The notes below the pieces were generated by a model. That model was given only the letters and a program-made list of their open reading frames with translations, had not been told where the DNA came from and ran no database searches. From NCBI GenBank assembly GCA_038109305.1, contig JAYNIR010000002.1, positions 192,431 through 256,430 of the forward strand: DNA of 64,000 nucleotides, written 5' to 3'. Shown one piece after another: positions 34,290-41,886 of the stretch. How positions within the stretch are numbered: the stretch's first letter is position 1; the number at the start of each line of letters is the position of its first letter. This stretch comes from UBA1479 sp038109305 (lineage in GTDB: Bacteria > Pseudomonadota > Alphaproteobacteria > Rhodospirillales > Casp-alpha2). A program made the translations under genes and the position numbers.

Positions 34290-35477
34290 TCAGGTCGCCC
34301 TCTCGATGGCGACGGCCGTCGCCTCGCCGCCACCGATGCAGAGGCTCGCGATCCCGCGCTTGAGATTGTATTTTTCCAACGCTGCCATGAGCGTCACCAT
34401 GATCCGCGCGCCCGAAGCACCAATGGGATGGCCAAGCGCGCAGGCCCCGCCGTGCACGTTGACTTTATCATGCGGCAGGTCCAGATCACGCATCGCCGCC
34501 ATGGTGACGACGGCGAAGGCCTCGTTGATTTCGAACAAATCGACGTCCGCCAAATCCCAGCCGGTTTTTTCCGAAAGCTTTTTCATGGCGCCGACCGGGG
34601 CGGTGGTGAACCAGCAGGGCTCGTGCGCGAAGGTCGCGTGGCCGTGGATGACAGCCTTGGGCGTCAGCCCCCGTTTTTCCGCTTTGGACCGGCGCATCAA
34701 TACCATCGCCGCCGCACCGTCGGAAATCGACGACGAATTCGCCGGCGTCACCGTACCGTCCTTGGCGAAGGCAGGTTTAAGGGCGCGGATTTTTTCGATG
34801 TCGGCCTTGTGCGGCTGTTCGTCGCGGCCGACCGTCGCCTCGCCCTTCCGGGTTTTGACCGTGACGGGCACGACTTCGGAGGAAAAACTGCCGTCTTCGA
34901 CCGCGCGCTTGCCACGGATCAGGCTTTCGATGGCAAAATCGTCCTGTGCGTCGCGGGTGAACTGATAATGCGTCGCCGTGTCTTCAGCGAAGGTGCCCAT
35001 CAGGCGGCCACGGTCATAGGCGTCTTCCAGCCCGTCGAGAAACATATGATCCATCACCTGGCCGTGCCCCATTCGTAAGCCGCCGCGCGCCTTGTCCATC
35101 AGGTAAGGCGCGTTGGTCATGCTTTCCATCCCGCCCGCGACCATGACATCCCCCGCGCCGGCCAGGATGCCGTCATGCGCCAGCATCACCGCCTTCATGC
35201 CGGAGCCGCACATTTTGTTGATGGTCGTGCACGGCGTGCCGTCGGGCACCCCCGCGCCAAGGGACGCCTGGCGCGCCGGCGCCTGGCCCAGGCCCGCCGG
35301 CAGCACCACGCCCATGTAAACCTCCGACACCTGACCGGGCGCGACGCCGGCACGGTCCAGCGCGGCCTTAATCGCGGCGGCACCCAGTTCGGGCGCGCGG
35401 GCGTCCGTCAGGTCGCCTTGAAAGCCGCCCATGGGGGTACGGGCGCCTGACACGATGACGATGGGGTCCTTATCCAT
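34290..35477 (-). CDS. Acetyl-CoA acetyltransferase (thiolase)
   Basis: 395-aa thiolase. Nucleophile Cys in TTINKMCGSGMKAVM, the Asn-Glu-Ala-Phe (NEAF) loop in LFEINEAFAVV, His in GGACALGHPIGASGAR and the second Cys in SLCIGGGEA. It condenses or cleaves acetyl-CoA units. Located in the MerR-headed catabolic run, between two small membrane protein genes and the SDR gene, it probably produces acetyl-CoA at the end of a degradative route. Confidence 0.92.
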   Translation of the reverse strand: MDKDPIVIVSGARTPMGGFQGDLTDARAPELGAAAIKAALDRAGVAPGQVSEVYMGVVLPAGLGQAPARQASLGAGVPDGTPCTTINKMCGSGMKAVMLAHDGILAGAGDVMVAGGMESMTNAPYLMDKARGGLRMGHGQVMDHMFLDGLEDAYDRGRLMGTFAEDTATHYQFTRDAQDDFAIESLIRGKRAVEDGSFSSEVVPVTVKTRKGEATVGRDEQPHKADIEKIRALKPAFAKDGTVTPANSSSISDGAAAMVLMRRSKAEKRGLTPKAVIHGHATFAHEPCWFTTAPVGAMKKLSEKTGWDLADVDLFEINEAFAVVTMAAMRDLDLPHDKVNVHGGACALGHPIGASGARIMVTLMAALEKYNLKRGIASLCIGGGEATAVAIERAT

Positions 35478-35493
35478 CCCGGAAGTTCCTTTG

Positions 35494-35934
35494 TTATGCT
35501 AAATGCTTGGCCAGATAATTATAGCCCGCTATGGCGATGCCGAGCCAAAAAACGATCACCCAGCCGCGGGTCAGCCGCCCCCACAGCGGATTGAAAGTAT
35601 TGTGCGCACAGCGCCACAAGCTGACCGTCATCCAAATCACGTAGGGCACGGCGATGACCGCCGCCCCGGCCATGCCGATGACGGCGCCGATGATGCCGCC
35701 GCCGGTTTGCGCCGGATCGATCACCAGCCCGATCAGCGGCGCGATGAAAATCATCGCCAGGCCGACGCCGGTTACGAGGCCCGATCCGAATAGGCCGTAG
35801 GCCCAGAATACCACCCAAAGCCGTTCCCGTCCGTGCCAGCAGCGGGGGATAAGCGGCTCCGGCGGTTCGTCGCCCGGAAGTTTTCCGCCGCCGTGCAGAT
35901 CGATGTAAACGGGGGTCTGGTCGTTGATCATCAA
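35494..35934 (-). CDS. Small membrane protein, unknown function
   Basis: 146 aa with three to four membrane helices (VVFWAYGLFGSGLVTGVGLA, a glycine-rich middle helix, VWVIWM-like third, and a C-terminal helix). A W-R-C-A motif in TVSLWRCAHNT is matched by SVWRCADRE in the adjacent 35942-36337 protein, so the pair may be distant paralogues. No family recognised. Located inside the catabolic run, 16 bp upstream of thiolase. Confidence 0.65.
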   Translation of the reverse strand: MMINDQTPVYIDLHGGGKLPGDEPPEPLIPRCWHGRERLWVVFWAYGLFGSGLVTGVGLAMIFIAPLIGLVIDPAQTGGGIIGAVIGMAGAAVIAVPYVIWMTVSLWRCAHNTFNPLWGRLTRGWVIVFWLGIAIAGYNYLAKHLA

Positions 35935-35941
35935 ACGTCCG

Positions 35942-36337
35942 TCAATGGCTCAGCCGTGAAAGGGCAACCGTCGCCTGGGCGATCACCAGGATGACCACGA
36001 CGGTCTTCGCCACCTGCGGCCACAGGAACAATCCTTCCCGGTCGGCGCAACGCCAGACCGATACGCACCACCAAATGAAGATGCCAAGCATCATCCATTC
36101 GGTCAAATGGAACAACCAACCCATGACACGGGAGATCTGCATCGGATAGGGCGACGTCGGCAAAAGGAACAAGCGGACGATGGCGCGTTCCGCCGCGACG
36201 CCCACGAACCACACCGCGCCGTTCCACCCGGCCAGCATCCAGCGGAGCATGGCAGCGGAGAGGATTTCCTGTCTGTCCGGCGGCGTATCGGCCACGGCGT
36301 CATGCTTCTGATTGCGGACGAGGGTCGGTCGCCTCAC
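35942..36337 (-). CDS. Small membrane protein, unknown function
   Basis: 131 aa with about three membrane helices: GWNGAVWFVGVAAERAIVRL, TEWMMLGIFIWWCVSVWRCA and VAKTVVVILVIAQATVALSR. A GTG start at 36335-36337 overlaps the NadX-like stop (GTGA). It shares the WRCA motif with the next gene and lies seven bases from it, so the two are probably one unit. Confidence 0.65.
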   Translation of the reverse strand: MRRPTLVRNQKHDAVADTPPDRQEILSAAMLRWMLAGWNGAVWFVGVAAERAIVRLFLLPTSPYPMQISRVMGWLFHLTEWMMLGIFIWWCVSVWRCADREGLFLWPQVAKTVVVILVIAQATVALSRLSH

Positions 36338-37161
36338 GTGCCGACCTTAAGCGGCTGCACCAGGCCCTTCAGGGCGGCGATGACACTCAAGGGCACGATC
36401 CGCCCGGTCGCGGGATTGGCCTCCGTCGGCAGGCCGCCGATCTTCATTTCGACCTGCAGAATATCGGATTCAACGGTGATCCAGTGAGTGTTGCGCTCGA
36501 TCCACGGATCGGCCCAAATTTCGTATCGTGTGCTGGCCGGCCCGATGCCGGCAAGCCCAAGCGCCACGGCGACGTTGACGTTGGCCGGGAATTTGTCGGC
36601 GGCGTCCAGCACGCTGCCTTCGTAAAGCTTAACCGGTTCGGTCAGATTTTCCAGATCGATGCCCATGTCGGCGACGAACGCGACTTTCTTGAACCCCTTG
36701 GGCGGTTTGTGGGTGCGCATGATGACGGTGTGCAGGTTGCCTTCCGCCGCCGCGCGCACGGTGTCGAGCCCGACGATGGCGCCCGTCGGCACGATGATCT
36801 GGGCGCCGGTCTCCCGCGCCCGGTCGATCAGGTCCATGTGGTGCAGCAACTGCGTCACGGTAAGCGGCATGAGAATGCGCCCGGCATCGATCGCCGGACG
36901 AGCGACATCGACGAACACAGCGGGCGCGACGCATTCGACGATCACGTCGGCTGCGTCCGCCAGATCGCTCAGGCCCAATACCGGCGGCGGCGTTTTCAGA
37001 TGCGCCAACCGGTCTTTCGCCCGGATTCTGTCATTGGCCGATACGGCGACAAGTTTCAGCCGCGGTTCGTTCCCCGCATCAAGCCATTCGGCGACCGGCA
37101 GACCGACGGCGCCGAGCCCGCCGAGCGCCACTTTCACGGGCGAAACAGCACTGGTTCCCAA
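36334..37161 (-). CDS. L-aspartate dehydrogenase (NadX)-like oxidoreductase
   Basis: 275 aa, NAD(P)-binding dehydrogenase of the aspartate dehydrogenase family. Rossmann motif VKVALGGLGAVGLPVAEW (GGLGAVG instead of GxGxxG), then VIVECVAPAVF, and the C-terminal catalytic domain with ANVNVAVALGLAGIGP. The usual role is oxidation of aspartate to iminoaspartate for NAD synthesis, but catabolic members act on other amino acids, and the operon context here favours that. TTG start at 37159-37161 with GGGAGG six bases upstream. Confidence 0.8.
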   Translation of the reverse strand: MGTSAVSPVKVALGGLGAVGLPVAEWLDAGNEPRLKLVAVSANDRIRAKDRLAHLKTPPPVLGLSDLADAADVIVECVAPAVFVDVARPAIDAGRILMPLTVTQLLHHMDLIDRARETGAQIIVPTGAIVGLDTVRAAAEGNLHTVIMRTHKPPKGFKKVAFVADMGIDLENLTEPVKLYEGSVLDAADKFPANVNVAVALGLAGIGPASTRYEIWADPWIERNTHWITVESDILQVEMKIGGLPTEANPATGRIVPLSVIAALKGLVQPLKVGT

Positions 37162-37237
37162 GGAAGGCCTCCCAAATCCATTCCGGTCGCTAATATAGAC
37201 GGATCGCCCTGTTCGGGGAAATCGTTCGCGACGCCGG

Positions 37238-37636
37238 TCAGCGGCCCTCGCGTTCCGCCAGAAGCTTCGACGACTGTTTTTCGAACCGGTCCAGTTCGGT
37301 AAGGGTTTCGGTGATATCCGCCTGCTGCTGGCGCAGTTGTTCGCGGCGGTCCCGCAGTTTGCCGATGAACAGCTTCAGTTGCGACACTTCGGAGGGATCG
37401 ACGTCATAAAGGTCGATCATTTCGCGGATTTCAACGAGCGAAAAGCCCAACCGCTTGCCCCGCATGATTAGCCGCAGCCGGACGTGGTCGCGGGCGGAAT
37501 AAATCCGCCGCTGGCCTTCCCGGGCCGGGCTGAGCATGCCCTTGTCTTCATAAAACCGAATGGCCCGGGGCGTGATGTCGAACGCGCGGGCCAATTCGGC
37601 GATGCCGAAATGGGTTTGTGTCTGATCCAATGCCAT
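37238..37636 (-). CDS. MerR-family regulator (LiuR-like)
   Basis: 132 aa. MerR winged helix (FGIAELARAFDITPRAIRFY, EDKGMLSPAREGQRRIYSA) plus a long coiled coil (LRDRREQLRQQQADITETLT) and no metal-binding C-terminus. The layout resembles LiuR-type regulators of leucine and isovalerate degradation. ATG 37634-37636. A TGACGTATACGTCA palindrome lies 14 bp upstream of the start, so the gene is probably autoregulated. It heads a minus-strand catabolic run. Confidence 0.87.
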   Translation of the reverse strand: MALDQTQTHFGIAELARAFDITPRAIRFYEDKGMLSPAREGQRRIYSARDHVRLRLIMRGKRLGFSLVEIREMIDLYDVDPSEVSQLKLFIGKLRDRREQLRQQQADITETLTELDRFEKQSSKLLAEREGR

Positions 37637-37650
37637 GGGCCGAGACTAGC

Positions 37651-37664
37651 TGACGTATACGTCA
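37651..37664. promoter_or_regulatory. Palindromic operator TGACGTATACGTCA upstream of the MerR gene
   Basis: Perfect 14-bp palindrome 14-28 bp upstream of the MerR start, continued by ACGTAAA. Reading towards the gene it is CTTTACGTTGACGTATACGTCA, similar to the ACGTAAAC-type motifs assigned to LiuR-like regulators in other proteobacteria. The arrangement suggests autoregulation and control of the downstream genes. Confidence 0.6.
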
Positions 37665-37723
37665 ACGTAAAGTGCGGGCCGGGTGGCCGGCGCCCGGCGG
37701 CCCGGCCTAACCGACCTGCCCGA

Positions 37724-38343
37724 TCAGGCGTCCGGGCGTCCCAACGCTTCCTTAAGCTGGCGAACTTCGTGTTCCAACCCGGCAATCCGCGCATCCCGGC
37801 GGGCCGCGGCCTATGCGACATCGGCGGCCTCAACCCGGCGCGGAATATGCTGCGGGCAATTGGCGTCCCAGGCGGTGACGGTGAACAGCACCGCTTGTTC
37901 GGGCCGGGCCTTGTACACAGGCGGCATCAGGCGCAAAATCAGATCGGGATCATCTTCGACGATCCGCGCCCGGCACCAGATTTTCACCCGGTTGCGGTTG
38001 GTATAATCCATGAGGAACAAGTACGCCCGATCATTGTCGGCAAGGTTGCCGCTGGTCACGTATTGGCGGTTTCCCGCGAAGTCTGCGAAACCGATGGTTT
38101 TTTCATCCAGGGCTTTGAGAACCCTGCCGCCCCGCCCCGGTGCTGAATGTAGGTCTGGCCCGCCGCATTGACGGCGCCGAGAAACACGCTTGTCTGATCG
38201 CCGATGAAGGCGGCAAGACCAGGATCAATGGAGTCCAACCAGCCGCCCTTAGCTTCCATTTCGGCGTAGACGTCGCGTGACCCTTTCCGGGTTTGGATCG
38301 CCTTCACGGTGGGGCTGAAGGCGACGTCGCTGGTATAGGTCAT
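37724..38343 (-). pseudogene. Pyridoxamine 5'-phosphate oxidase-family protein, frameshift plus TAG
   Basis: Starts at ATG 38341-38343 with VFLGAVNAAGQTYIQHRGGA, then needs a one-base shift at about 38119-38124 to run on through ALDEKTIGFADFAGNRQYV and CRARIVEDDP. A TAG at 37811-37813 then separates RRVEAADVA from a coiled-coil tail (AAARRDARIAGLEHEVRQLK) that ends with TGA at 37724-37726. These are all normal parts of flavin-binding PNPOx-like proteins. Two lesions indicate a pseudogene or a poorly resolved region. It lies downstream of nothing else on this strand. Confidence 0.7.
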
Positions 38344-38412
38344 GATCCCTTCTTCGCGGACCGGCGGCAGCGGGATCGCGGCCCCTCCGGTGGGCGGGGC
38401 CGCATCACTCGA

Positions 38413-38967
38413 TCAGGCGGCCTTATTATGGGCCTTTACCGCCAGAAAATCGATTTCCGTGTTGGCGATTTGATTGATGTAGTTGGTCCGGGTATTCAAC
38501 GCGACGTACTGCACGATTTCGATGATCTGTTCGTCATCGTAACCGGCCTGACAGACGGCGTTCACGTCGTTGGCTCCGACCGCGCCGCGGCGGCGGACGA
38601 TTTCGACCGCAGAGCGGACGGCCGCGTCGGCGACGGGGTCGGAACAGCCGCCCCCGCGGTTGGCGGCGATTTCCGCGTCATCCAGTTTCGCTAGGTTCTT
38701 GCCCAGATACGTGTGGGCCGATAGGCAGTAGTCGCAGCCATTGATTTCGGCAAAGGCGAGCGCGATGCGTTCGCGGGTCACCGCCGGAGGCTTGCCTTTG
38801 GCAAGCACGCCGGAGAGACCCAGATAGCCTTCGAGCGCGGCCGGGCTGTTCGCTACCAAACGGAACAGGTTCGGCACGACGCCGAGCTGTTTATTGACCG
38901 CCTGCAGCAACGGCCGCAAAGCGGCGGGGGCTTCGCCGATCGAAGCCGCCGTTCGCGGCTTCGGCAT
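38413..38967 (-). CDS. Carboxymuconolactone decarboxylase/AhpD-family protein
   Basis: 184 aa, CMD fold, with the CxxC motif INGCDYCLSAHTYLG (peroxidase-like active site with proton-relay His). The N-terminal APAALRPLLQAVNKQLGVVP and VPNLFRL are characteristic of the YciW/AhpD-like peroxidase group. The start is ATG 38965-38967 (a GTG immediately precedes it); the first codons overlap the antisense remnant of a LysR gene. Likely a thiol-peroxidase or related redox enzyme. Confidence 0.85.
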   Translation of the reverse strand: MPKPRTAASIGEAPAALRPLLQAVNKQLGVVPNLFRLVANSPAALEGYLGLSGVLAKGKPPAVTRERIALAFAEINGCDYCLSAHTYLGKNLAKLDDAEIAANRGGGCSDPVADAAVRSAVEIVRRRGAVGANDVNAVCQAGYDDEQIIEIVQYVALNTRTNYINQIANTEIDFLAVKAHNKAA

Positions 38968-39160
38968 CACGCGGGTGCTGAGCTATCAGATCGCCGACCG
39001 CGTACGGGACGGAACCTTGGTGACGTTGCTGGAGGAATACGAGCCCGATCCCTAGCCGGTCAGCGTCGTTCACGCAGGACAAGGGTTGGCGCCGCTGAAA
39101 ACACGAGCGTTTGTTGATTTCGCGACACAGCGGCTGCGCCGGTGGCTCGGCCGGAAGTAA
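38939..39160 (+). pseudogene. C-terminal remnant of a LysR-type regulator
   Basis: No start or helix-turn-helix remains. From 38939 the frame reads AVRGFGITRVLSYQIADRVR, then TLVTLLEEYEPDP, a TAG at 39053-39055, and PVSVVHAGQGLAPLKTRAFV followed by RLRRWLGRK to TAA 39158-39160. This is the last 70 residues of a LysR substrate-binding domain. The 5' part is missing and the piece begins within the start region of the opposite-strand CMD gene, so this is probably a deletion scar. Confidence 0.65.
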
Positions 39161-39171
39161 CCCGCAGACGG

Positions 39172-40581
39172 TTACAGCAGCATCAGCGCGGCAAGGCCCA
39201 GGAACGCGAAAAAGCCGAAAACGTCCGTCACCGTGGTCAGGAACACGCTGGACGCAATGGCCGGATCGACGCCGAAGCGGTCCAGCACCAGTGGGATCGA
39301 CGCGCCGGCAAGCCCGGCGACGACCATGTTGACGGCCATGGCTAGCCCGATCACCAGACCGATCATCTGATCCTGGAACCAAGTCCAGGCAACGGCGCCG
39401 GTGATGACCGCGAACAAGATGCCGTTGATGCCGCCGACCAGCAGTTCCTTACCGATCACCCGGCCGGCGTTGGTCGCCGTCAACTCGCGGGTCGCCAACG
39501 CCCGAACCGCAACCGTCAGCGTCTGCGTGCCGGCATTGCCGCCCATGGAGGCAACGATGGGCATGAGGATGGCGAGCGCCACGATCTGTTGCAGTGTCGC
39601 TTCGAACAATCCGATCACCAGGGACGCCGCAACCGCGGTGAACAGGTTGACCAGCAGCCAGCGGAACCGCGCCTTGGTGGTGTCGACGGCGGCATCGTAA
39701 AAGTCGGCCTCGCCGACCCCGGCCAGCGCCAGCATGTCTTCTTCGTGTTCTTCGTGGATGACGTCGACGACGTCGTCGATGGTCACGGCGCCAACCAGAC
39801 GCCCGGCATCATCGATCACCGGCGCGGAAACCAAGTCGCGCTGCCGGAACAGGAAGGCCACGTCTTCCTGATCCATGGTCACCGGGATGGGGTTCAGGTC
39901 GGTGTTCATGATCTTGTTGACGGCGACCGGGCGCTTTGTGCGCAATAGCGCGCTGAGATGGATCGCACCAATCGGCTTGTGCGACGGATCGACGACAAAG
40001 ATATCGTAGAACGTGGGCGGCAGATCGTCTTCGGACTCGTCCACCGATTTGCGCATGAAGTCGATCGTGTCGCCGACGGACCAGTGTTCGGGTACGGTCA
40101 CCACTTCGCGCTGCATCAGGCGGCCGGCGGAATCTTCGGGGAATGACAGGCTTTCTTCGATCAAGCGCCGGTCGGGCGCGGGCATGGCCTCCAGAACCTT
40201 GCGCTGTTCCGGCTCTTCCATTTCCTCGACGATGACGACCGCGTCGTCGGAATCCAGTTTCTGCACCGCCGCCGCGATCTGCTTGACGGACATAGCCTCC
40301 ATCAGCTCTTCGCGGACGGTTTCATCCAGCTCGGCCAGGACCTCGGCGGGCATGTCCCGGCCGACGGCTTCGACCAGTTTGCCCCGGCGTTCCGTATCAA
40401 GGCGTTCGACGATGTCGGCTACGTCGGCGGGGTGCAGGCCGATGACCAGAACGCGAAGCCCGGCCTTGTCATTGGTATCGAGCGCCTCCGCCACCGCCGC
40501 ATCGACGATGTCGTGGTCCGCCTCGGCGCTGTCCTGCGACGTGCCGTAGACGCCGGCCTCGTATTCAAACTGCTCGTTCAC
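39172..40581 (-). CDS. mgtE: Magnesium transporter MgtE
   Basis: 469 aa. Architecture: acidic N-terminal superhelical domain (LRVLVIGLHPADVADIVERL and repeats), two CBS domains (around SAGRLMQREVVTVPE and VNKIMNTDLNPIPV), then a membrane domain with MPIVASMGGNAGTQTLTVAV, the conserved pore-forming helix. Mg2+ uptake is gated by Mg2+ binding to the N and CBS domains. Standalone, with a tRNA-Leu gene and its terminator upstream. Confidence 0.95.
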   Translation of the reverse strand: MNEQFEYEAGVYGTSQDSAEADHDIVDAAVAEALDTNDKAGLRVLVIGLHPADVADIVERLDTERRGKLVEAVGRDMPAEVLAELDETVREELMEAMSVKQIAAAVQKLDSDDAVVIVEEMEEPEQRKVLEAMPAPDRRLIEESLSFPEDSAGRLMQREVVTVPEHWSVGDTIDFMRKSVDESEDDLPPTFYDIFVVDPSHKPIGAIHLSALLRTKRPVAVNKIMNTDLNPIPVTMDQEDVAFLFRQRDLVSAPVIDDAGRLVGAVTIDDVVDVIHEEHEEDMLALAGVGEADFYDAAVDTTKARFRWLLVNLFTAVAASLVIGLFEATLQQIVALAILMPIVASMGGNAGTQTLTVAVRALATRELTATNAGRVIGKELLVGGINGILFAVITGAVAWTWFQDQMIGLVIGLAMAVNMVVAGLAGASIPLVLDRFGVDPAIASSVFLTTVTDVFGFFAFLGLAALMLL

Positions 40582-40681
40582 GGTATCCGACTCCCTTGGG
40601 CCGCCCGGAGAATACCTCAGGAGCCCCCGGAACTCAGGGGAAAATTTTGTAAAATCATGTAAAACTAGGGGGACTCCAACG

Positions 40682-40709
40682 AAAAACCCGCCTGAACAGG
40701 CGGGTTCTT
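40682..40709 (-). terminator. Rho-independent terminator after tRNA-Leu
   Basis: On the minus strand, ACCCGCCTG pairs with CAGGCGGGT across a two-base TT loop, followed by TTTTTC. It lies 19 bp from the 3' end of tRNA-Leu and ends its transcript before mgtE. Confidence 0.8.
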
Positions 40710-40727
40710 GCTGTATACATAAAGGAA

Positions 40728-40814
40728 TGGTGCGGTCGAGAAGACTCGAACTTCCACGGGATCACTCCCACAGCGACCTCAACGCTGCGCGTCTACCAGT
40801 TCCGCCACGACCGC
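40728..40814 (-). tRNA. tRNA-Leu (GAG anticodon)
   Basis: 87 nt with encoded CCA. Acceptor stem GCGGTCG/CGACCGC, then G-rich D-arm (GGCGGAACTGGTAGACGCG), anticodon stem CAGCG/CGCTG around TTGAGGT giving the anticodon GAG (positions 34-36), a long variable arm characteristic of Leu, and a T-arm with GTTCGAGTC. It reads CUC and CUU leucine codons. Confidence 0.93.
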
Positions 40815-40924
40815 ATTTTTCCTTGCTGCGAAACGAAATCTCGCGATTACATGCGGGCAGATAGCAAATCGGCGCGTTCCGATCAAGCGGAAGCGCCCGT
40901 CAGCCCGGGAAACGAGCGATTTTC

Positions 40925-41578
40925 ATGCCCCTGCCCCCCATCGAATGGCGGATTTCCGACGATCCGGTGCCCTACCCCGACGCCGTCCGAGCGATGGAGG
41001 AACGGGCCGCCGCGATCCATGCCGGGGACGCGCCGGAGCTCGTCTGGCTGTTGGAGCATCCGCCGCTCTATACCGCGGGCACCAGCGCCGACCCGTCGGA
41101 ATTGAGGGATCCGGACCGGTTTCCCGTCTACAAAACGGGGCGCGGCGGGCGGTACACCTACCACGGCCCCGGCCAGCGCGTCGGCTATGTCATGCTGAAC
41201 CTGAAAAACCGCGGCAACGACGTGCGCAAATTCGTCTGCGACCTGGAGGACTGGGTCATCCACGCCTTGGCCGAATTCAACGTCATCGGCGAGCGGCGGG
41301 ACGGCCGAGTCGGCATCTGGGTGCCCCAGGGTGCGCCGGGATCGAAGCTCTACCGGGAGGATAAGATCGCCGCCATCGGCGTCCGGGTCCGCAAGTGGGT
41401 GACGTTCCACGGTATCTCGCTCAACATCGAGCCGGACCTGTCGCACTTCGACGGGATCATCCCCTGCGGCATCGAAGACCACGGCGTCACATCCCTCGTG
41501 GAACAGGGGATCACCTCGTCGACGCCGGAGGTCGACAGCGCGCTGAAAAGGACTTTCGCGGAAGTCTTCGGGGGCTGA
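40925..41578 (+). CDS. lipB: Octanoyl-[acyl-carrier protein]:protein N-octanoyltransferase LipB
   Basis: 217 aa. Transfers octanoyl from acyl-carrier protein to lipoyl domains, the first step of lipoate assembly. Seen: RGGRYTYHGPGQRVGYVMLN (substrate-binding loop), KIAAIGVRVRKWVTFHGISLN with the catalytic Lys, and IPCGI with the conserved Cys. ATG 40925, with a preceding SD-like GGGAAACG. Monocistronic. Confidence 0.95.
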   Translation: MPLPPIEWRISDDPVPYPDAVRAMEERAAAIHAGDAPELVWLLEHPPLYTAGTSADPSELRDPDRFPVYKTGRGGRYTYHGPGQRVGYVMLNLKNRGNDVRKFVCDLEDWVIHALAEFNVIGERRDGRVGIWVPQGAPGSKLYREDKIAAIGVRVRKWVTFHGISLNIEPDLSHFDGIIPCGIEDHGVTSLVEQGITSSTPEVDSALKRTFAEVFGG

Positions 41579-41603
41579 TATCGGGCCTGAGCCGCGCCAC
41601 CGC

Positions 41604-41886
41604 TCAAATGGTGGGACGCGGTGAAAAACCGGAACAGCCAGGATCATCGGCCGACGCCGAACGTACATCGGTCACCTTCTCCGCAGGCGGTCCGTCATGG
41701 CAACGCCGGCATGTCATCGACGGCGTCCTGGGCGCCGCAGAACACCGCTTCGACGGTGCCGTCGCGCCGGTTTCGGACCCAGCCGGTCAGATGAAGCGCC
41801 CGCGCCTGTTTGCACGTCCAGCCGCGAAACCAGGCGCCCTGAACCCGGCCGGAAATCACGACATGGACGGAAATGCGACCCGTCAC
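41604..41886 (-). pseudogene. Acylphosphatase, frameshifted
   Basis: N-terminal two thirds (ATG 41884-41886) match acylphosphatase: VHVVISGRVQGAWFRGWTCK with the catalytic Arg, then GWVRNRRDGTVEAVFCG with the conserved Asn. After DDMPAL one extra base near 41698-41706 takes the frame to a premature TGA; the other frame continues CHDGPPAEKVTDVRSASADD to FSPRPTI, the normal C-terminus, stop at 41604-41606. Its start overlaps the pccA stop (ATGA), a common pccA-acyP coupling. Single indel. Confidence 0.75.

Noticed and set aside
40711..40720. CTGTATACAT as a fourth copy of the palindrome
   Set aside because: Imperfect and lies in the 3' trailer of tRNA-Leu before its terminator, not in a promoter.
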